From: Oscillospiraceae bacterium
GTDB taxonomy: Bacteria; Bacillota; Clostridia; Oscillospirales; Oscillospiraceae
DNA: 64,000 bases
Assembly (NCBI GenBank): GCA_902760845.1
Contig: CACWHX010000003.1
Coordinates: 1 to 64,000, forward strand
Direction: 5' to 3'
The position numbers and the translations under genes were made by a program. Under the pieces are notes generated by a model, which was not told the DNA's origin, searched no databases, and saw nothing but the letters and a program-made list of their open reading frames with translations. Below, piece by piece: positions 32,763-41,193 of the stretch (position 1 is its first letter; each line of letters begins with the position of its first letter).

Positions 32763-33911
32763 ATGAATACGAAGAAAACGCTTGCGCTGCTTCTGGCAGT
32801 GGTCATGCTCCTCGGCGTCCTGGCCGGATGCGGGAGCAAGGAAACCCCGGCGCCTGCCGGTTCGGAGGCAGCTGAAGCCGCCCAGACTGAGAGCGGAACG
32901 CGCGTCGTCACCGATGTGACCGGACGCGAGGTGGAGATCGCCTCTGACATCCAGACCGTCGCGTGCCCCGGCCTGCCCTCCACCCGCATGGTGGTGTACG
33001 CCGGTGCGGTGGATAAGATCGCCGGTGTGACGGAAAACGAGAAGATGGAGTTCGTTTGCGCGCCCTGCTCCGATGTATTCCACGACAAGTTCTTTGATCT
33101 GCCGTCCATCGGCTCCGGCTGGCCGAACTCCGAGATCTATCAGGAGGAGCTCGTTACACTCGATCCGGATGCGGTCATTCTCTTTACCAACGAAGCTGCT
33201 CAGGCCGATGAGCTGCAGGAGCAGACCGGCATCCCGGTTCTGGCTGTGTTTGCCACGGATTTTGTGGATCAGGACTTTGTGGATACGATGAACTTCCTCG
33301 GCGACGTGTTCGGCACGAAGGCGCACACCGATGAGCTGATTGCCTTTGTGCAGGACTGCATTGCCGATCTTGATGGCCGCACGAAGGATATCCCCGACGC
33401 GGAAAAGCCCACAGTGTACTACGGCGCGGTCAGCTTCCGCGGCTACAACGGCATCGACGCCACCTATGCCCACTACAATCCCTTTGAGATCATCCACGCC
33501 AGGAATGTTGCTGATGAGACGGACGGAAACGGCGCCATGACCGTGGAGAAGGAACAGGTCGCGACCTGGGATCCGGATATTCTCTTCATCAATCAGGAAG
33601 GCCCGACCCTCGGCATCCTGCAGGAGGATTTCAAGACGAATCCCGACTTCTATCGCGGGCTTTCCGCTGTGCAGAACGGCAAGGTCTACGGGCAGGCCGC
33701 TTACAACTGCGTGTACACGAACATTGAGCTCTCTCTGATCAACGCCTACTATGCTGCGACGATCATCTATCCCGAGCAGTTTAAGGACGTCGACTTCCAG
33801 GCGAAGGCCGAGGAGATCCTCACCATGTTCGAGGGTGAGGCAGGCCCGAGCTTCCTCAAGATGATGGAGGACGCCGGACTCGGCTATCATCAGGTCACCA
33901 TGTTTGACTGA
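32763..33911 (+). CDS. ABC transporter substrate-binding lipoprotein (BtuF/FepB-like, metal chelate)
   Basis: A 382-residue cluster-A binding protein of the BtuF/FhuD class. Signal peptide and lipobox (GVLAGC, then GSKET) are followed by a Ser/Ala-rich linker and TRVVTDVTGREVEIASD, the typical opening of iron-siderophore/cobalamin binding proteins. A long backbone helix follows DQDFVDTMNFLGDVFGTKAH. GGAGG precedes the ATG. First gene of an operon with a FecCD-type permease, an ATPase and an FmdE-like protein. A nickel, cobalt-corrinoid or molybdenum-type complex is possible; cargo unresolved. Confidence 0.87.
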   Translation: MNTKKTLALLLAVVMLLGVLAGCGSKETPAPAGSEAAEAAQTESGTRVVTDVTGREVEIASDIQTVACPGLPSTRMVVYAGAVDKIAGVTENEKMEFVCAPCSDVFHDKFFDLPSIGSGWPNSEIYQEELVTLDPDAVILFTNEAAQADELQEQTGIPVLAVFATDFVDQDFVDTMNFLGDVFGTKAHTDELIAFVQDCIADLDGRTKDIPDAEKPTVYYGAVSFRGYNGIDATYAHYNPFEIIHARNVADETDGNGAMTVEKEQVATWDPDILFINQEGPTLGILQEDFKTNPDFYRGLSAVQNGKVYGQAAYNCVYTNIELSLINAYYAATIIYPEQFKDVDFQAKAEEILTMFEGEAGPSFLKMMEDAGLGYHQVTMFD

Positions 33912-33916
33912 GCCGG

Positions 33917-34978
33917 ATGAAATCACAGCGGAACCATAAAAGCTACGCGGGATACATTCGCTATAAGGTTCTGATTCTCGTCATTCTGCTGGCGCTGCTG
34001 ATCCTGCTGGCGCTGGTGGATCTTGCGATCGGCTCTTCCGGGCTGTCGCTCGGCGACGTCGCGAAAGCCGTGATCGGGCAGGGAGACCGCAAGATCGTGA
34101 CGATCGTACAGAAAATGCGCATGCCCCGCGTGGCAACGGCTCTGGTGGCGGGCTTCGGGCTCGCCGCCGTAGGCTGCGTGCTCCAGAGCATCCTGCGAAA
34201 TCCAATGGCGGACGCCTCTACGCTCGGCGTATCTCCGGGTGCGGCGTTTGGCGCGGCATTTGCCATTGTCGTGCTCGGCTCCGGCGTGCAGTCTCCGAGC
34301 GATGCGAGCGTCTCATTTTCGAGCCCTTTCACGCTCTCGCTCTGCGCGTTTGTCTTTTCCATGATTCCGACGGTCGTCATGATATCGCTCTCCCGCTTGC
34401 AAAAGGTGAAGCCGGAGTCTATGATATTAACAGGTGTCGCGCTGAGCACGCTCTTTTCCGGCGGCACGGCCATCATTCAGTACTTTGCGAGCACCACACA
34501 GCTGGGTTCCATCGTGTTCTGGACTTTCGGCAGCCTCACCAGCACGACCATGCGGGAGGTCGGCGTCATGGCGGCCGTGACCGCGGCGGCGTTTGTGTTT
34601 TTCTTTCTCAACCGCTGGAACTACACGGCGCTTTTGAGCGGTGAAAGCGCGGCAAAGTCGCTCGGTGTCAACACCGGCGCGCTGATCGTCAGCAGCATGA
34701 TCGTCTGCTCTCTGACGGCTGCGGTCACGACAGCGTTCATCGGGATTTTGAACTTCATCGGCCTGATCGCGCCGCACATCGTCCGCCGCATCATCGGCAA
34801 TGACTATCGCTTTCTGCTGCCGGCCTCCGCGCTCGCGGGAACATGTCTGCTGCTGCTCAGCGATCTCATTTCGCGCATGGTCCTCTCGCCGCTCGTGCTG
34901 CCCATCGGCGCGATCACCTCGTTCGTGGGCGCTCCGGTGTTCATCTATCTGATCAACAGGAGGAATCGGCGCGTATGA
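33917..34978 (+). CDS. FecCD/BtuC-type ABC transporter permease
   Basis: A 353-residue permease of about ten helices. Family motifs include RMPRVATALVAGFGLAAVGCVLQSILRNPMADASTLGVSPGAAFGA (read in short blocks) and FIGLIAPHIVRRIIGNDYR. It follows the binding protein gene after 5 bp and its stop overlaps the ATPase ATG. It forms the membrane channel of the BtuFCD-like importer. Confidence 0.9.
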   Translation: MKSQRNHKSYAGYIRYKVLILVILLALLILLALVDLAIGSSGLSLGDVAKAVIGQGDRKIVTIVQKMRMPRVATALVAGFGLAAVGCVLQSILRNPMADASTLGVSPGAAFGAAFAIVVLGSGVQSPSDASVSFSSPFTLSLCAFVFSMIPTVVMISLSRLQKVKPESMILTGVALSTLFSGGTAIIQYFASTTQLGSIVFWTFGSLTSTTMREVGVMAAVTAAAFVFFFLNRWNYTALLSGESAAKSLGVNTGALIVSSMIVCSLTAAVTTAFIGILNFIGLIAPHIVRRIIGNDYRFLLPASALAGTCLLLLSDLISRMVLSPLVLPIGAITSFVGAPVFIYLINRRNRRV

Positions 34979-35763
34979 TTGAGACAAAAGGGCTGACCTA
35001 TGCCTACCCGAACAGCGCGCAGATCCTCCATGAGATCTGCTTTTCGGCGGAGCGCGGCCACCTTCTGGCGCTGCTCGGCAACAACGGCGCCGGGAAAAGC
35101 ACGCTGCTCAAGTGCCTCAACGGCATCCTTCCGGTCGGCGCCAGGGTGGTGTTTGCCGACGGGGCCGACCTGCACGGCATGAAGCGCCGACACATCGCGC
35201 AGACGATGGCGTATGTGGAGCAGTCGAGCGAGGCGTCGCGGCTCACGGTCTACGACATGGTCCTGATGGGGCGCAAGCCTTATATCACGGTCGGCCCCAC
35301 GGCGGAGGACCTTGCCATCGTGGAGCAGACGCTCGACCGGCTTCAGCTGCGGCCGTTTGCCATGCGCTATGTGGACGAGCTGTCCGGCGGCGAGCTGCAG
35401 AAGGTCGCCATCGCGCGGGCCATTGCCCAGCGCCCGAAGATCCTGCTTCTCGATGAGCCGACGAGCAATCTGGATCTGCGCAACCAGCACGAGGTCATGG
35501 CGCTCGCGGCGAAGCTGGCGTATGAGGATCACATTCTGGTCATCACCGTGATCCATGATCTGAACCTCGCGCTGCGCTACTGCGACCGGTTCCTGCTGAT
35601 GGACCGCGGCACGGTATATCGCTACGGCGATGCGTCCGTCATCACGCCGGAGACGCTGGAGGCGGTCTATCAGGTGCACACGCGCGTGGTGGACATCGAA
35701 GGGAGCAAAACGGTCATTGTGCTCGGTGATCCGGGCTGGAAGGAGCAAAATTCAGATGAATGA
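34975..35763 (+). CDS. ABC transporter ATP-binding protein (FepC/BtuD type)
   Basis: A 262-residue ATPase: Walker A GNNGAGKST, signature LSGGELQKVAIARAI, Walker B LLLDEPTSNLD, switch His in VIHDLNLALRYCD. The ATG at 34975 overlaps the permease stop (ATGA) and follows AGGAGG. A C-terminal extension of about 40 residues (VVDIEGSKTVIVLGDP) is usual for this class. Energises the BtuFCD-like importer. Confidence 0.9.
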   Translation: MIETKGLTYAYPNSAQILHEICFSAERGHLLALLGNNGAGKSTLLKCLNGILPVGARVVFADGADLHGMKRRHIAQTMAYVEQSSEASRLTVYDMVLMGRKPYITVGPTAEDLAIVEQTLDRLQLRPFAMRYVDELSGGELQKVAIARAIAQRPKILLLDEPTSNLDLRNQHEVMALAAKLAYEDHILVITVIHDLNLALRYCDRFLLMDRGTVYRYGDASVITPETLEAVYQVHTRVVDIEGSKTVIVLGDPGWKEQNSDE

Positions 35764-36286
35764 ACAGCAATTGTGGGAGAAGGTCGTGGCGTTCCACGGC
35801 CATGAATGCGGAGGGCTGACGATCGGCTTCAAGGCGGCGCTGTACGCCATGGAGCTTCTGGATCTCACGTTCGCGGACGATGAGGAGACCGTCTGCATCT
35901 CCGAAAACGACGCCTGCGGCGTCGACGCCATTCAGGCGCTGCTCGGCTGCACGATCGGCAAGGGCAACCTCCTGTTTCACATGACGGGAAAGCAGGCGTT
36001 TTCCTTTTATAACCGCCAGACAGGAAAGTCTGTCCGCCTCGTCCTGCGACCGCTGCCGGAGGGCATGGACAGATGCGAGTCGTTCGACTTCATGAAGCCC
36101 AAGGCTCCGTCGGAGCTCTTCGACGTAAAGGAAACGAAGATCGCTCTGCCGGAGGAGGCAAGGATTTTCCAGTCCTTCTACTGCGACTGCTGCGGCGAGC
36201 GCACCGGCGCCAACTGGATCCGCCTGCAGGGCGACAAGAAGCTCTGCGTTGATTGCTATCAGCATTACGACCGATTTTCGGTTTAA
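35756..36286 (+). CDS. FmdE family protein with C-terminal zinc ribbon
   Basis: A 176-residue FmdE-like protein. The N-terminal domain has the family signature His14-Gly-His16-Glu-Cys18-GGL and the NDACGVDAIQALLGC motif. The C-terminus carries a four-Cys zinc ribbon (CDCCGER, then CVDCYQ). FmdE was named from formylmethanofuran dehydrogenase operons of methanogens; bacterial forms occur beside metal-chelate ABC transporters, with unproven function. The ATG overlaps the ATPase gene by 8 bp, so it belongs to the importer operon and probably receives or handles the imported metal (inference). Confidence 0.87.
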   Translation: MNEQQLWEKVVAFHGHECGGLTIGFKAALYAMELLDLTFADDEETVCISENDACGVDAIQALLGCTIGKGNLLFHMTGKQAFSFYNRQTGKSVRLVLRPLPEGMDRCESFDFMKPKAPSELFDVKETKIALPEEARIFQSFYCDCCGERTGANWIRLQGDKKLCVDCYQHYDRFSV

Positions 36287-36290
36287 ATAC

Positions 36291-36328
36291 AAAAGCAAGA
36301 GGCCGCCCGAGGGCGGCCTCTTGCTTTT
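36291..36328. terminator. Bidirectional terminator (FmdE / DUF4129-like genes)
   Basis: Perfect 18-bp arms (36291-36308 and 36311-36328), aaaagcaagaggccgccc and its complement with a GA loop, lie between convergent operons. Confidence 0.92.
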
Positions 36329-36337
36329 GAACAGATA

Positions 36338-37519
36338 TTACAGCGCGTATCGATATCGCAGTTTCCACTTCAGCCGCCTTCCGGCGCGGCTTTGTATCGT
36401 ATCGGAGACGGTTTTCTGAAATGCCGTCATCTGGTCGCGTTGGGCGTCACTCATGGCATGGTCGCTGAAAGCGGCCTCCTGCCAGAGCTTGTATGCAGCG
36501 TCATAGCCGGGCATCTCCAGCGCATCGCTCTCGGAAGCGCGCAGCCAGAGCAGCGCATAGCGGAAGGTGGCGCGAATCGCCTCGGCATTGTTCTCGCTCT
36601 CCATTCCCGCGCGGTTTCGGTCGCGCCGCTTCTGCAGCCGGTCACGGAGAATGGCAGGGACAAACAGCACCAAAAGAATCACCGCAATCAACACAATCAA
36701 AAGGATGGTTTTGGGGTCCATGCTCTCCCGGATCTGGAGGAGCATGGGCTCTTTGTTCTCTTGCTCCGGCTGGCTTTCCGGCGTGGGTGTGGGCGCATTC
36801 TCCGGCTGCCGCTGCTGCGTCACAGTGGTCAGGGCGAGCGTGTCGCGCAGCTGATCGTCCAGCACGGAGACGCGCGCGTTTTCTCCCGGCAGGAGCCAGA
36901 GCGTGAGCCCTGCAATCACCGCCGCAGAAGCCAGCAAAAGGACAGCCGCTCGAAGCTCAGACCTCGCTGCCATGGAGAGCCCTGAGAGTGCCAAAATCCC
37001 CAGCAGCCATGCCGCACCGGGTGTGACGCCGAAATAGGCACAGGAGACAGCGGTGAACGCGGCCGCGAGCACGCCGGGCAGCGCGCGCTTCCACGCGCCG
37101 AGCCAGCCGAAACAGACCGCAGTCAGTGCGGAGCCCCACAGCACCGCCGGAATCGGAGAAATCGCAGAAACGGCAAAATTGTCATACAAATACCGCTGAC
37201 GGGCAGCGCTCAAATCAAAGAGCCGGTTTAGAAGCCCCGCAAGTCCGCCAAAGACCTGACGCCAAAACAAAAGAGCAGTCAATGTGAGCAGAATCAGCAG
37301 CGCACAGCCAACCAGACGCCGGTGTTTTCGCGACGGGCAAAAGACCGGAAACAGCGCGGCAAGGGAACCTGCCGCGGAATAAGGCAGCAGCGTAATACGG
37401 CCAACCATCCACAAAAACGCGCCCCAAAGGGCCACGCAAAGCAAAAACGGAAGCACAGCGGCATAGGGCAGCTGCCGATCAACGCGCGCTCCGGATACAA
37501 CAAGGGTATTGGATTTCAC
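36338..37519 (-). CDS. Multi-pass membrane protein with DUF4129-like C-terminus
   Basis: A 393-residue protein. Six to seven hydrophobic helices fill residues 18-215, followed by a Gln/Pro/Glu-rich extracellular linker, a further helix (TILLIVLIAVILLVLFVPAIL) and a cytosolic domain resembling DUF4129. The GTG at 37519 overlaps the DUF58 stop by 4 bp. The module MoxR-DUF58-membrane protein usually includes a transglutaminase-like domain. That domain is absent here, so this looks like a reduced version. Last gene of the operon starting at the ECF component. Confidence 0.7.
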   Translation of the reverse strand: MKSNTLVVSGARVDRQLPYAAVLPFLLCVALWGAFLWMVGRITLLPYSAAGSLAALFPVFCPSRKHRRLVGCALLILLTLTALLFWRQVFGGLAGLLNRLFDLSAARQRYLYDNFAVSAISPIPAVLWGSALTAVCFGWLGAWKRALPGVLAAAFTAVSCAYFGVTPGAAWLLGILALSGLSMAARSELRAAVLLLASAAVIAGLTLWLLPGENARVSVLDDQLRDTLALTTVTQQRQPENAPTPTPESQPEQENKEPMLLQIRESMDPKTILLIVLIAVILLVLFVPAILRDRLQKRRDRNRAGMESENNAEAIRATFRYALLWLRASESDALEMPGYDAAYKLWQEAAFSDHAMSDAQRDQMTAFQKTVSDTIQSRAGRRLKWKLRYRYAL

Positions 37520-38592
37520 AGCTCTACCCTCCCCAATTGCTCCAGCGATTCATAACAGATCTGCACCGTGCCGTCTGGCTGCAGGCCCTCCGCGCCGGCG
37601 CCGGGCTTAAGCACCGTGACGTGACTGCCGTTATAGAGATCCGCGAGCCCCAGCACCGGCTCTGCAGAGATTGTCGCCACATGGGCATAGCTTCCGCCGA
37701 TGCGCGCCGGGAGCGCAGGCGCCGTCTCCGGAGGAAGGGACAGCAGCGCATCCATCGCTGCAAGGCGAGCATCCTCAGAATCAATCTGCCAGAGTGCGCC
37801 GCGCCAGCCGAGATCGTGGACAACGCCCTGCTCTGTGAGCACAGCGGACAGGCTCAGCAGTAGCGTCGTCATGCTGTGGATCGTCTCCGGCGCCGCCTGA
37901 CCGAGCGCGGGGTTTTCATATCGCAGCAGCATCTGATGCTCTACCGGGAGGCTGAGCTCGCGGATCATGGTCTCGCCCGTTTTCTGCGAGGCCTTCCAGT
38001 GGATAGTCTTGATATTATCGCCGGGTCGATATTCCCGGATGCCGAAGGTCTCACTGGGATCAAAGCCGGGCTTCACGGCGGAATATTCCTCGCTGTCGAG
38101 CATGGCAAAGGAACTCTCCGTGAGCACAACCTCCGGCTGAAACAGCGCGGGCAGCACCACGGTCGCCGCTTCGGCGGTGACAGGGCACTTCCACGCGGCG
38201 AGGCCAAAGAGATCCCGCGCAAGAAGATGCTTTACCCTTGCGCGCACGACGCCGCAGCACGCGGCCTGAACAGTAAAGGGTGTTTCACTCCGCATAAGCG
38301 GCAGGGAGAGCTCCGCCGACTCGCCGGTGTGATGATTCTCAACGAGGAGCACAGCCTCACCACGGGTCTGCGAGTTCAGCGCACCGTGGATTTCATCACC
38401 GCAGGCACAGCGCTCCGGCAGCACAATGTCAGCTGTCGCATTCTTTGTTCCGAAGGCGGCAAGCAGGATACCAAAGAGCGGCACAAGCAACACAATCAGC
38501 AGCACCGCAAGCGTCGCGCCGTTGTTTTCAAACAGATACAGCGCAGCCGCTGCCAGAATCAGCAGCAGCCACACCAGCCTTCGTTTCCACAT
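37516..38592 (-). CDS. DUF58 domain protein
   Basis: A 358-residue protein: two N-terminal membrane helices (LVWLLLILAAAALYLF and VLLIVLLVPLFGILLAAF), a beta-rich extracellular-like part, then the DUF58 signature GFDPSETFGIREYRPGDNIKTIHWKASQKTGETMIRE (read in blocks). DUF58 is a divergent von Willebrand A-like domain working with MoxR ATPases in assembly or chaperone modules. Located between moxR (4-bp gap) and the DUF4129-like gene (4-bp overlap). Confidence 0.87.
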   Translation of the reverse strand: MWKRRLVWLLLILAAAALYLFENNGATLAVLLIVLLVPLFGILLAAFGTKNATADIVLPERCACGDEIHGALNSQTRGEAVLLVENHHTGESAELSLPLMRSETPFTVQAACCGVVRARVKHLLARDLFGLAAWKCPVTAEAATVVLPALFQPEVVLTESSFAMLDSEEYSAVKPGFDPSETFGIREYRPGDNIKTIHWKASQKTGETMIRELSLPVEHQMLLRYENPALGQAAPETIHSMTTLLLSLSAVLTEQGVVHDLGWRGALWQIDSEDARLAAMDALLSLPPETAPALPARIGGSYAHVATISAEPVLGLADLYNGSHVTVLKPGAGAEGLQPDGTVQICYESLEQLGRVEL

Positions 38593-38596
38593 GGTT

Positions 38597-39535
38597 TCAG
38601 TCCAGCGCCGTCGGCGCAGCAACGTCCTGCAGGATCTGCGCGAGCACATCCTGCGCGGTTTTGCGCTCGGTTCTCGCCTTCTGCGAGAGGAGAATGCGCT
38701 GCGCGCATACATCGGAAAAGACCGCCTGCACGTCCTCGGGGATCACATAGTCCCGCCCGCGCACCATGGCGCAGGCGCGGGCCATCTTGCTCACGGCGAG
38801 CGCGCCGCGCGGACTGACGCCGAGCTGAATCCACGCATGAGAGCGCGTGGCGGAGGCAAGGCGCGTAATGTATTCCAGAATGCTGTCCTTCATTGTGACA
38901 GCCGCTGTCAGCCGCTGGAACTCGAGCAGATCCGCCGCCGTGATGGTCTGTCGGACGGAATCGATTGGGTTTTCCGTGCGTCTGCCGCGGAGAATGTCCA
39001 CTTCGCTCTCAAAATCGGGATAGCCGATCGTGAGCTGCACGAGGAAGCGGTCGAGCTGCGCATGGGGCAGCAGCTGTGTGCCCGCAGCGCCGACCTGGTT
39101 TTCCGTAGCGATGACGAGAAACGGCTTCGGCAGCGGATGCACCGTACCGTCCACCGTGACCTGCCGCTCTTCCATGGCCTCGAGCAGCGCGGACTGCGTC
39201 TTGCTGGAGGTGCGGTTGATTTCGTCTGCCAGCACTAGGTTTGCGTTCGTCACGGCACCGGGCATATAGCGAAATTCACCCGTCTGCTGCTGATACATGG
39301 AAAAGCCCACGATATCACTCGGCAGCACATCGGGTGTGAACTGGATGCGGGAATAGTTCAGGCCGATCGCGCGGGCAAAGGCCACGGCCAAGGTCGTCTT
39401 GCCGACGCCGGGGACGTCATCGAGCAGGATGTGCCCATCGGCCAGCATGGCCATGAGCACCTTTTCCACCACGGCCTGTTTGCCGATGATGACCTTGTTC
39501 ACTTCGCCGCAAACGGCGGATAATTGGTTCTTCAT
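38597..39535 (-). CDS. MoxR family AAA+ ATPase
   Basis: A 312-residue MoxR ATPase: Walker A DDVPGVGKTT, Walker B NLVLADEINRTSSKTQSALLEAMEE (read in blocks), sensor 1 VIATENQVG, sensor 2 region GVSPRGALAVSKMA. MoxR proteins with VWA-like partners remodel proteins, in several cases for metal-cofactor insertion. Start at 39535, 7 bp after the methyltransferase stop. Here the module is transcribed from a metal-regulon promoter (site L). Confidence 0.9.
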   Translation of the reverse strand: MKNQLSAVCGEVNKVIIGKQAVVEKVLMAMLADGHILLDDVPGVGKTTLAVAFARAIGLNYSRIQFTPDVLPSDIVGFSMYQQQTGEFRYMPGAVTNANLVLADEINRTSSKTQSALLEAMEERQVTVDGTVHPLPKPFLVIATENQVGAAGTQLLPHAQLDRFLVQLTIGYPDFESEVDILRGRRTENPIDSVRQTITAADLLEFQRLTAAVTMKDSILEYITRLASATRSHAWIQLGVSPRGALAVSKMARACAMVRGRDYVIPEDVQAVFSDVCAQRILLSQKARTERKTAQDVLAQILQDVAAPTALD

Positions 39536-39542
39536 CTGCTTC

Positions 39543-40130
39543 TCACTTTCTGACGCCGGAGACCTGGTACATCCGGTCGTCCGAAATCTTGACGTCCACA
39601 TCGAAATACGGCGCGAAAACTTCCGCGAGATCGTCCTCACTCATGAGCCCGTTGGAAATCGGGTGCGCGGCTCCGCTGTGATGATGATCCAGCTGCGCGC
39701 GGCTCATGCTGTGGGCGACGGAGAGTCTGCCGCCGGGCTTTGTGACCTTCGCAAGCGCCGAAATGAGCGCGTTCGCGTCCGGAAAATGCGGAAAAGCGTT
39801 ATAGACCATGACCACGTCAAACTGCCGGTCGAACGGCTCCGTTTCCACATCGCCGCAGATCACGCGCACCAGCTCCGGCGGGTATTTGGAGGCGGCGATC
39901 TTCGCCATCTCAGGAGAAATGTCGATGCCGGTGACGGAGTCGACGTTCCGCGCCAGATAGTCCGGAAACAGCACGCCGGTGCCGCAGGCGACGTCCAGCA
40001 CGTCCACCCCGGCGGTCACGCCGCCGTAATCCAGAATCGCGCAGATCAGATCCTCTTTCCGTATCATCTCCGCATCCCAAAACGGGGCACAGCGGTCAAA
40101 AAACCGGATGACGTCATTTTTATCAATCAT
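39543..40130 (-). CDS. Class I SAM-dependent methyltransferase
   Basis: A 195-residue enzyme: motif I VLDVACGTGVLFP, TGIDISPEM, post-II FDVVMVYNAFPHFPD and TKPGGRLSVAHSMSR. His-rich stretch DHHHSGAAH in the C-terminal half. This FFDRCAPFWDAEM/AHSMSR subtype is often found beside ECF S-components in clostridia, as I recall. Coupled by a 4-bp overlap to the ECF gene. It differs from the RNLTW paralogs. Substrate unknown. Confidence 0.85.
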   Translation of the reverse strand: MIDKNDVIRFFDRCAPFWDAEMIRKEDLICAILDYGGVTAGVDVLDVACGTGVLFPDYLARNVDSVTGIDISPEMAKIAASKYPPELVRVICGDVETEPFDRQFDVVMVYNAFPHFPDANALISALAKVTKPGGRLSVAHSMSRAQLDHHHSGAAHPISNGLMSEDDLAEVFAPYFDVDVKISDDRMYQVSGVRK

Positions 40131-40687
40131 GCTTTGGTTCCTCCTGTTTTCGGATAGCGCTCCGGGATGAGCTTGGCGCGCATCAGCGCGAGAATCAGCG
40201 CTGGAACGGCAATGAGAATCAGTATGGTGCCCGGCCAGCTCGTGAAGAGATAGGCCGACGCCCACATGGCAAGGCTGTAGGTCACGCCGCGGGCGAAAAT
40301 CAGGGCATTGATCACACCCGCCGCGACACGGCCGAGAATCATTGCGGCAACGACTGAGATATATAAATCCGCATAGACGTTTTTCGTATGGATGATCTGG
40401 ATCAGCAGGCCGGTGATCAGCCCGTATATCGCAAGCTCTGCCGCCATGGCAGGCAGCCCCGTGATGGTCGGCATGCCCGTGAGCAGCGAAGAGAGCACGC
40501 AGCCGGCAATGCCGCAGAACATCCCATAGCCCCAGCCGCAGGTCAGCGCGCAGAGAAACACCGGAATGTGCATCGGCAGAAACACCGCGCCGACGCCCAG
40601 CGCATGGAACGCCACGGGCAGCACGATGCAGAGGGCGATACACAGCGCACAGATGGTTGATCGTCTGACAGAAGACATTTTGCTCAT
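40127..40687 (-). CDS. ECF transporter S component
   Basis: A 186-residue membrane protein with about six helices. The stretch FHALGVGAVFLPMHIPVFLCALTCG is characteristic of ECF S-components (small-molecule specificity subunits). The ligand is unknown; the T component and ATPases must be encoded elsewhere and may be shared. AAGGAG precedes the ATG. First gene of the five-gene operon under site L, coupled to a methyltransferase. Confidence 0.82.
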   Translation of the reverse strand: MSKMSSVRRSTICALCIALCIVLPVAFHALGVGAVFLPMHIPVFLCALTCGWGYGMFCGIAGCVLSSLLTGMPTITGLPAMAAELAIYGLITGLLIQIIHTKNVYADLYISVVAAMILGRVAAGVINALIFARGVTYSLAMWASAYLFTSWPGTILILIAVPALILALMRAKLIPERYPKTGGTKA

Positions 40688-40717
40688 AACCCGTCTCCTT
40701 CCGCTTGGAATAAACTT

Positions 40718-40761
40718 ATCTTAGCGTTTTCCCCGCGGTGTCACAACCGGGGGCGGGGGAT
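40718..40761 (-). promoter_or_regulatory. Metal-regulon operator-promoter (site L)
   Basis: The minus strand reads CATCCCCCgCCCCCGG (40746-40761), TTGTGA (40741-40746), 17 bp, TAAGAT (40718-40723). The palindrome is degraded: the right half keeps C rather than G. Divergent from site M. Confidence 0.7.
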
Positions 40762-40809
40762 GTAAAATTGCACAAAAGTTGGTTTTCACAGCTATTTTTC
40801 CGAAAAAAC

Positions 40810-40854
40810 ATCCCCCTCCCCAGGTTGTGAAGTCTCACAAAAGGAGGCTATAAT
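40810..40854 (+). promoter_or_regulatory. Metal-regulon operator-promoter (site M)
   Basis: ATCCCCCTCCCCAGG (40810-40824), TTGTGA (40825-40830), 18 bp, TATAAT (40849-40854), driving the second CsoR-family gene. Like site L it has C-tracts in both halves, so it may bind a different protein. Confidence 0.7.
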
Positions 40855-40887
40855 GTCGTCAAATTCCGAAAGAAGGAGGCGCTCGGT

Positions 40888-41181
40888 TTGGATCAGAAGG
40901 AATCAAAGGCAGAGCACGGCACGGTTTATTCCAAATCTGTCAGGCACCGCATCAACCGAAATCTCGGCCATCTCGCTCGTGTGAAAAAGATGATTGACGA
41001 GGGCGAAGATTTCACCAGCGTCATGCTACAGCTGGCGGCAGTGCGCTCTGCGCTGTCCTCCACGGCAAACGAGCTGATGCGCGGTGAAATGGACCAAGCC
41101 CTGATGGAGGCGCACGAATCGCATGACACGCAGCGGCTGGACAACGCATTTTACACCGCAAGAAAATACTTCTCCAAATGA
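40888..41181 (+). CDS. CsoR/FrmR-family protein lacking metal ligands
   Basis: A 97-residue DUF156-family protein whose helical core aligns without gaps to the regulator at 18185-18535 (LMQLAAVQSALSSTA versus LQLAAVRSALSSTA). The three metal-ligand positions are replaced: Phe42 for Cys62, Glu67 for His87, Ala71 for Cys91. The His tail is also missing. DNA-contacting basic residues (RHRINRNLGHLARVKK) are retained. It starts at TTG 40888 with AAGGAGG. It may be a constitutive, differently gated or hetero-oligomeric regulator. In an operon with the lipoprotein at 41194. Confidence 0.82.
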   Translation: MDQKESKAEHGTVYSKSVRHRINRNLGHLARVKKMIDEGEDFTSVMLQLAAVRSALSSTANELMRGEMDQALMEAHESHDTQRLDNAFYTARKYFSK

Positions 41182-41193
41182 GGATCACAGGAA

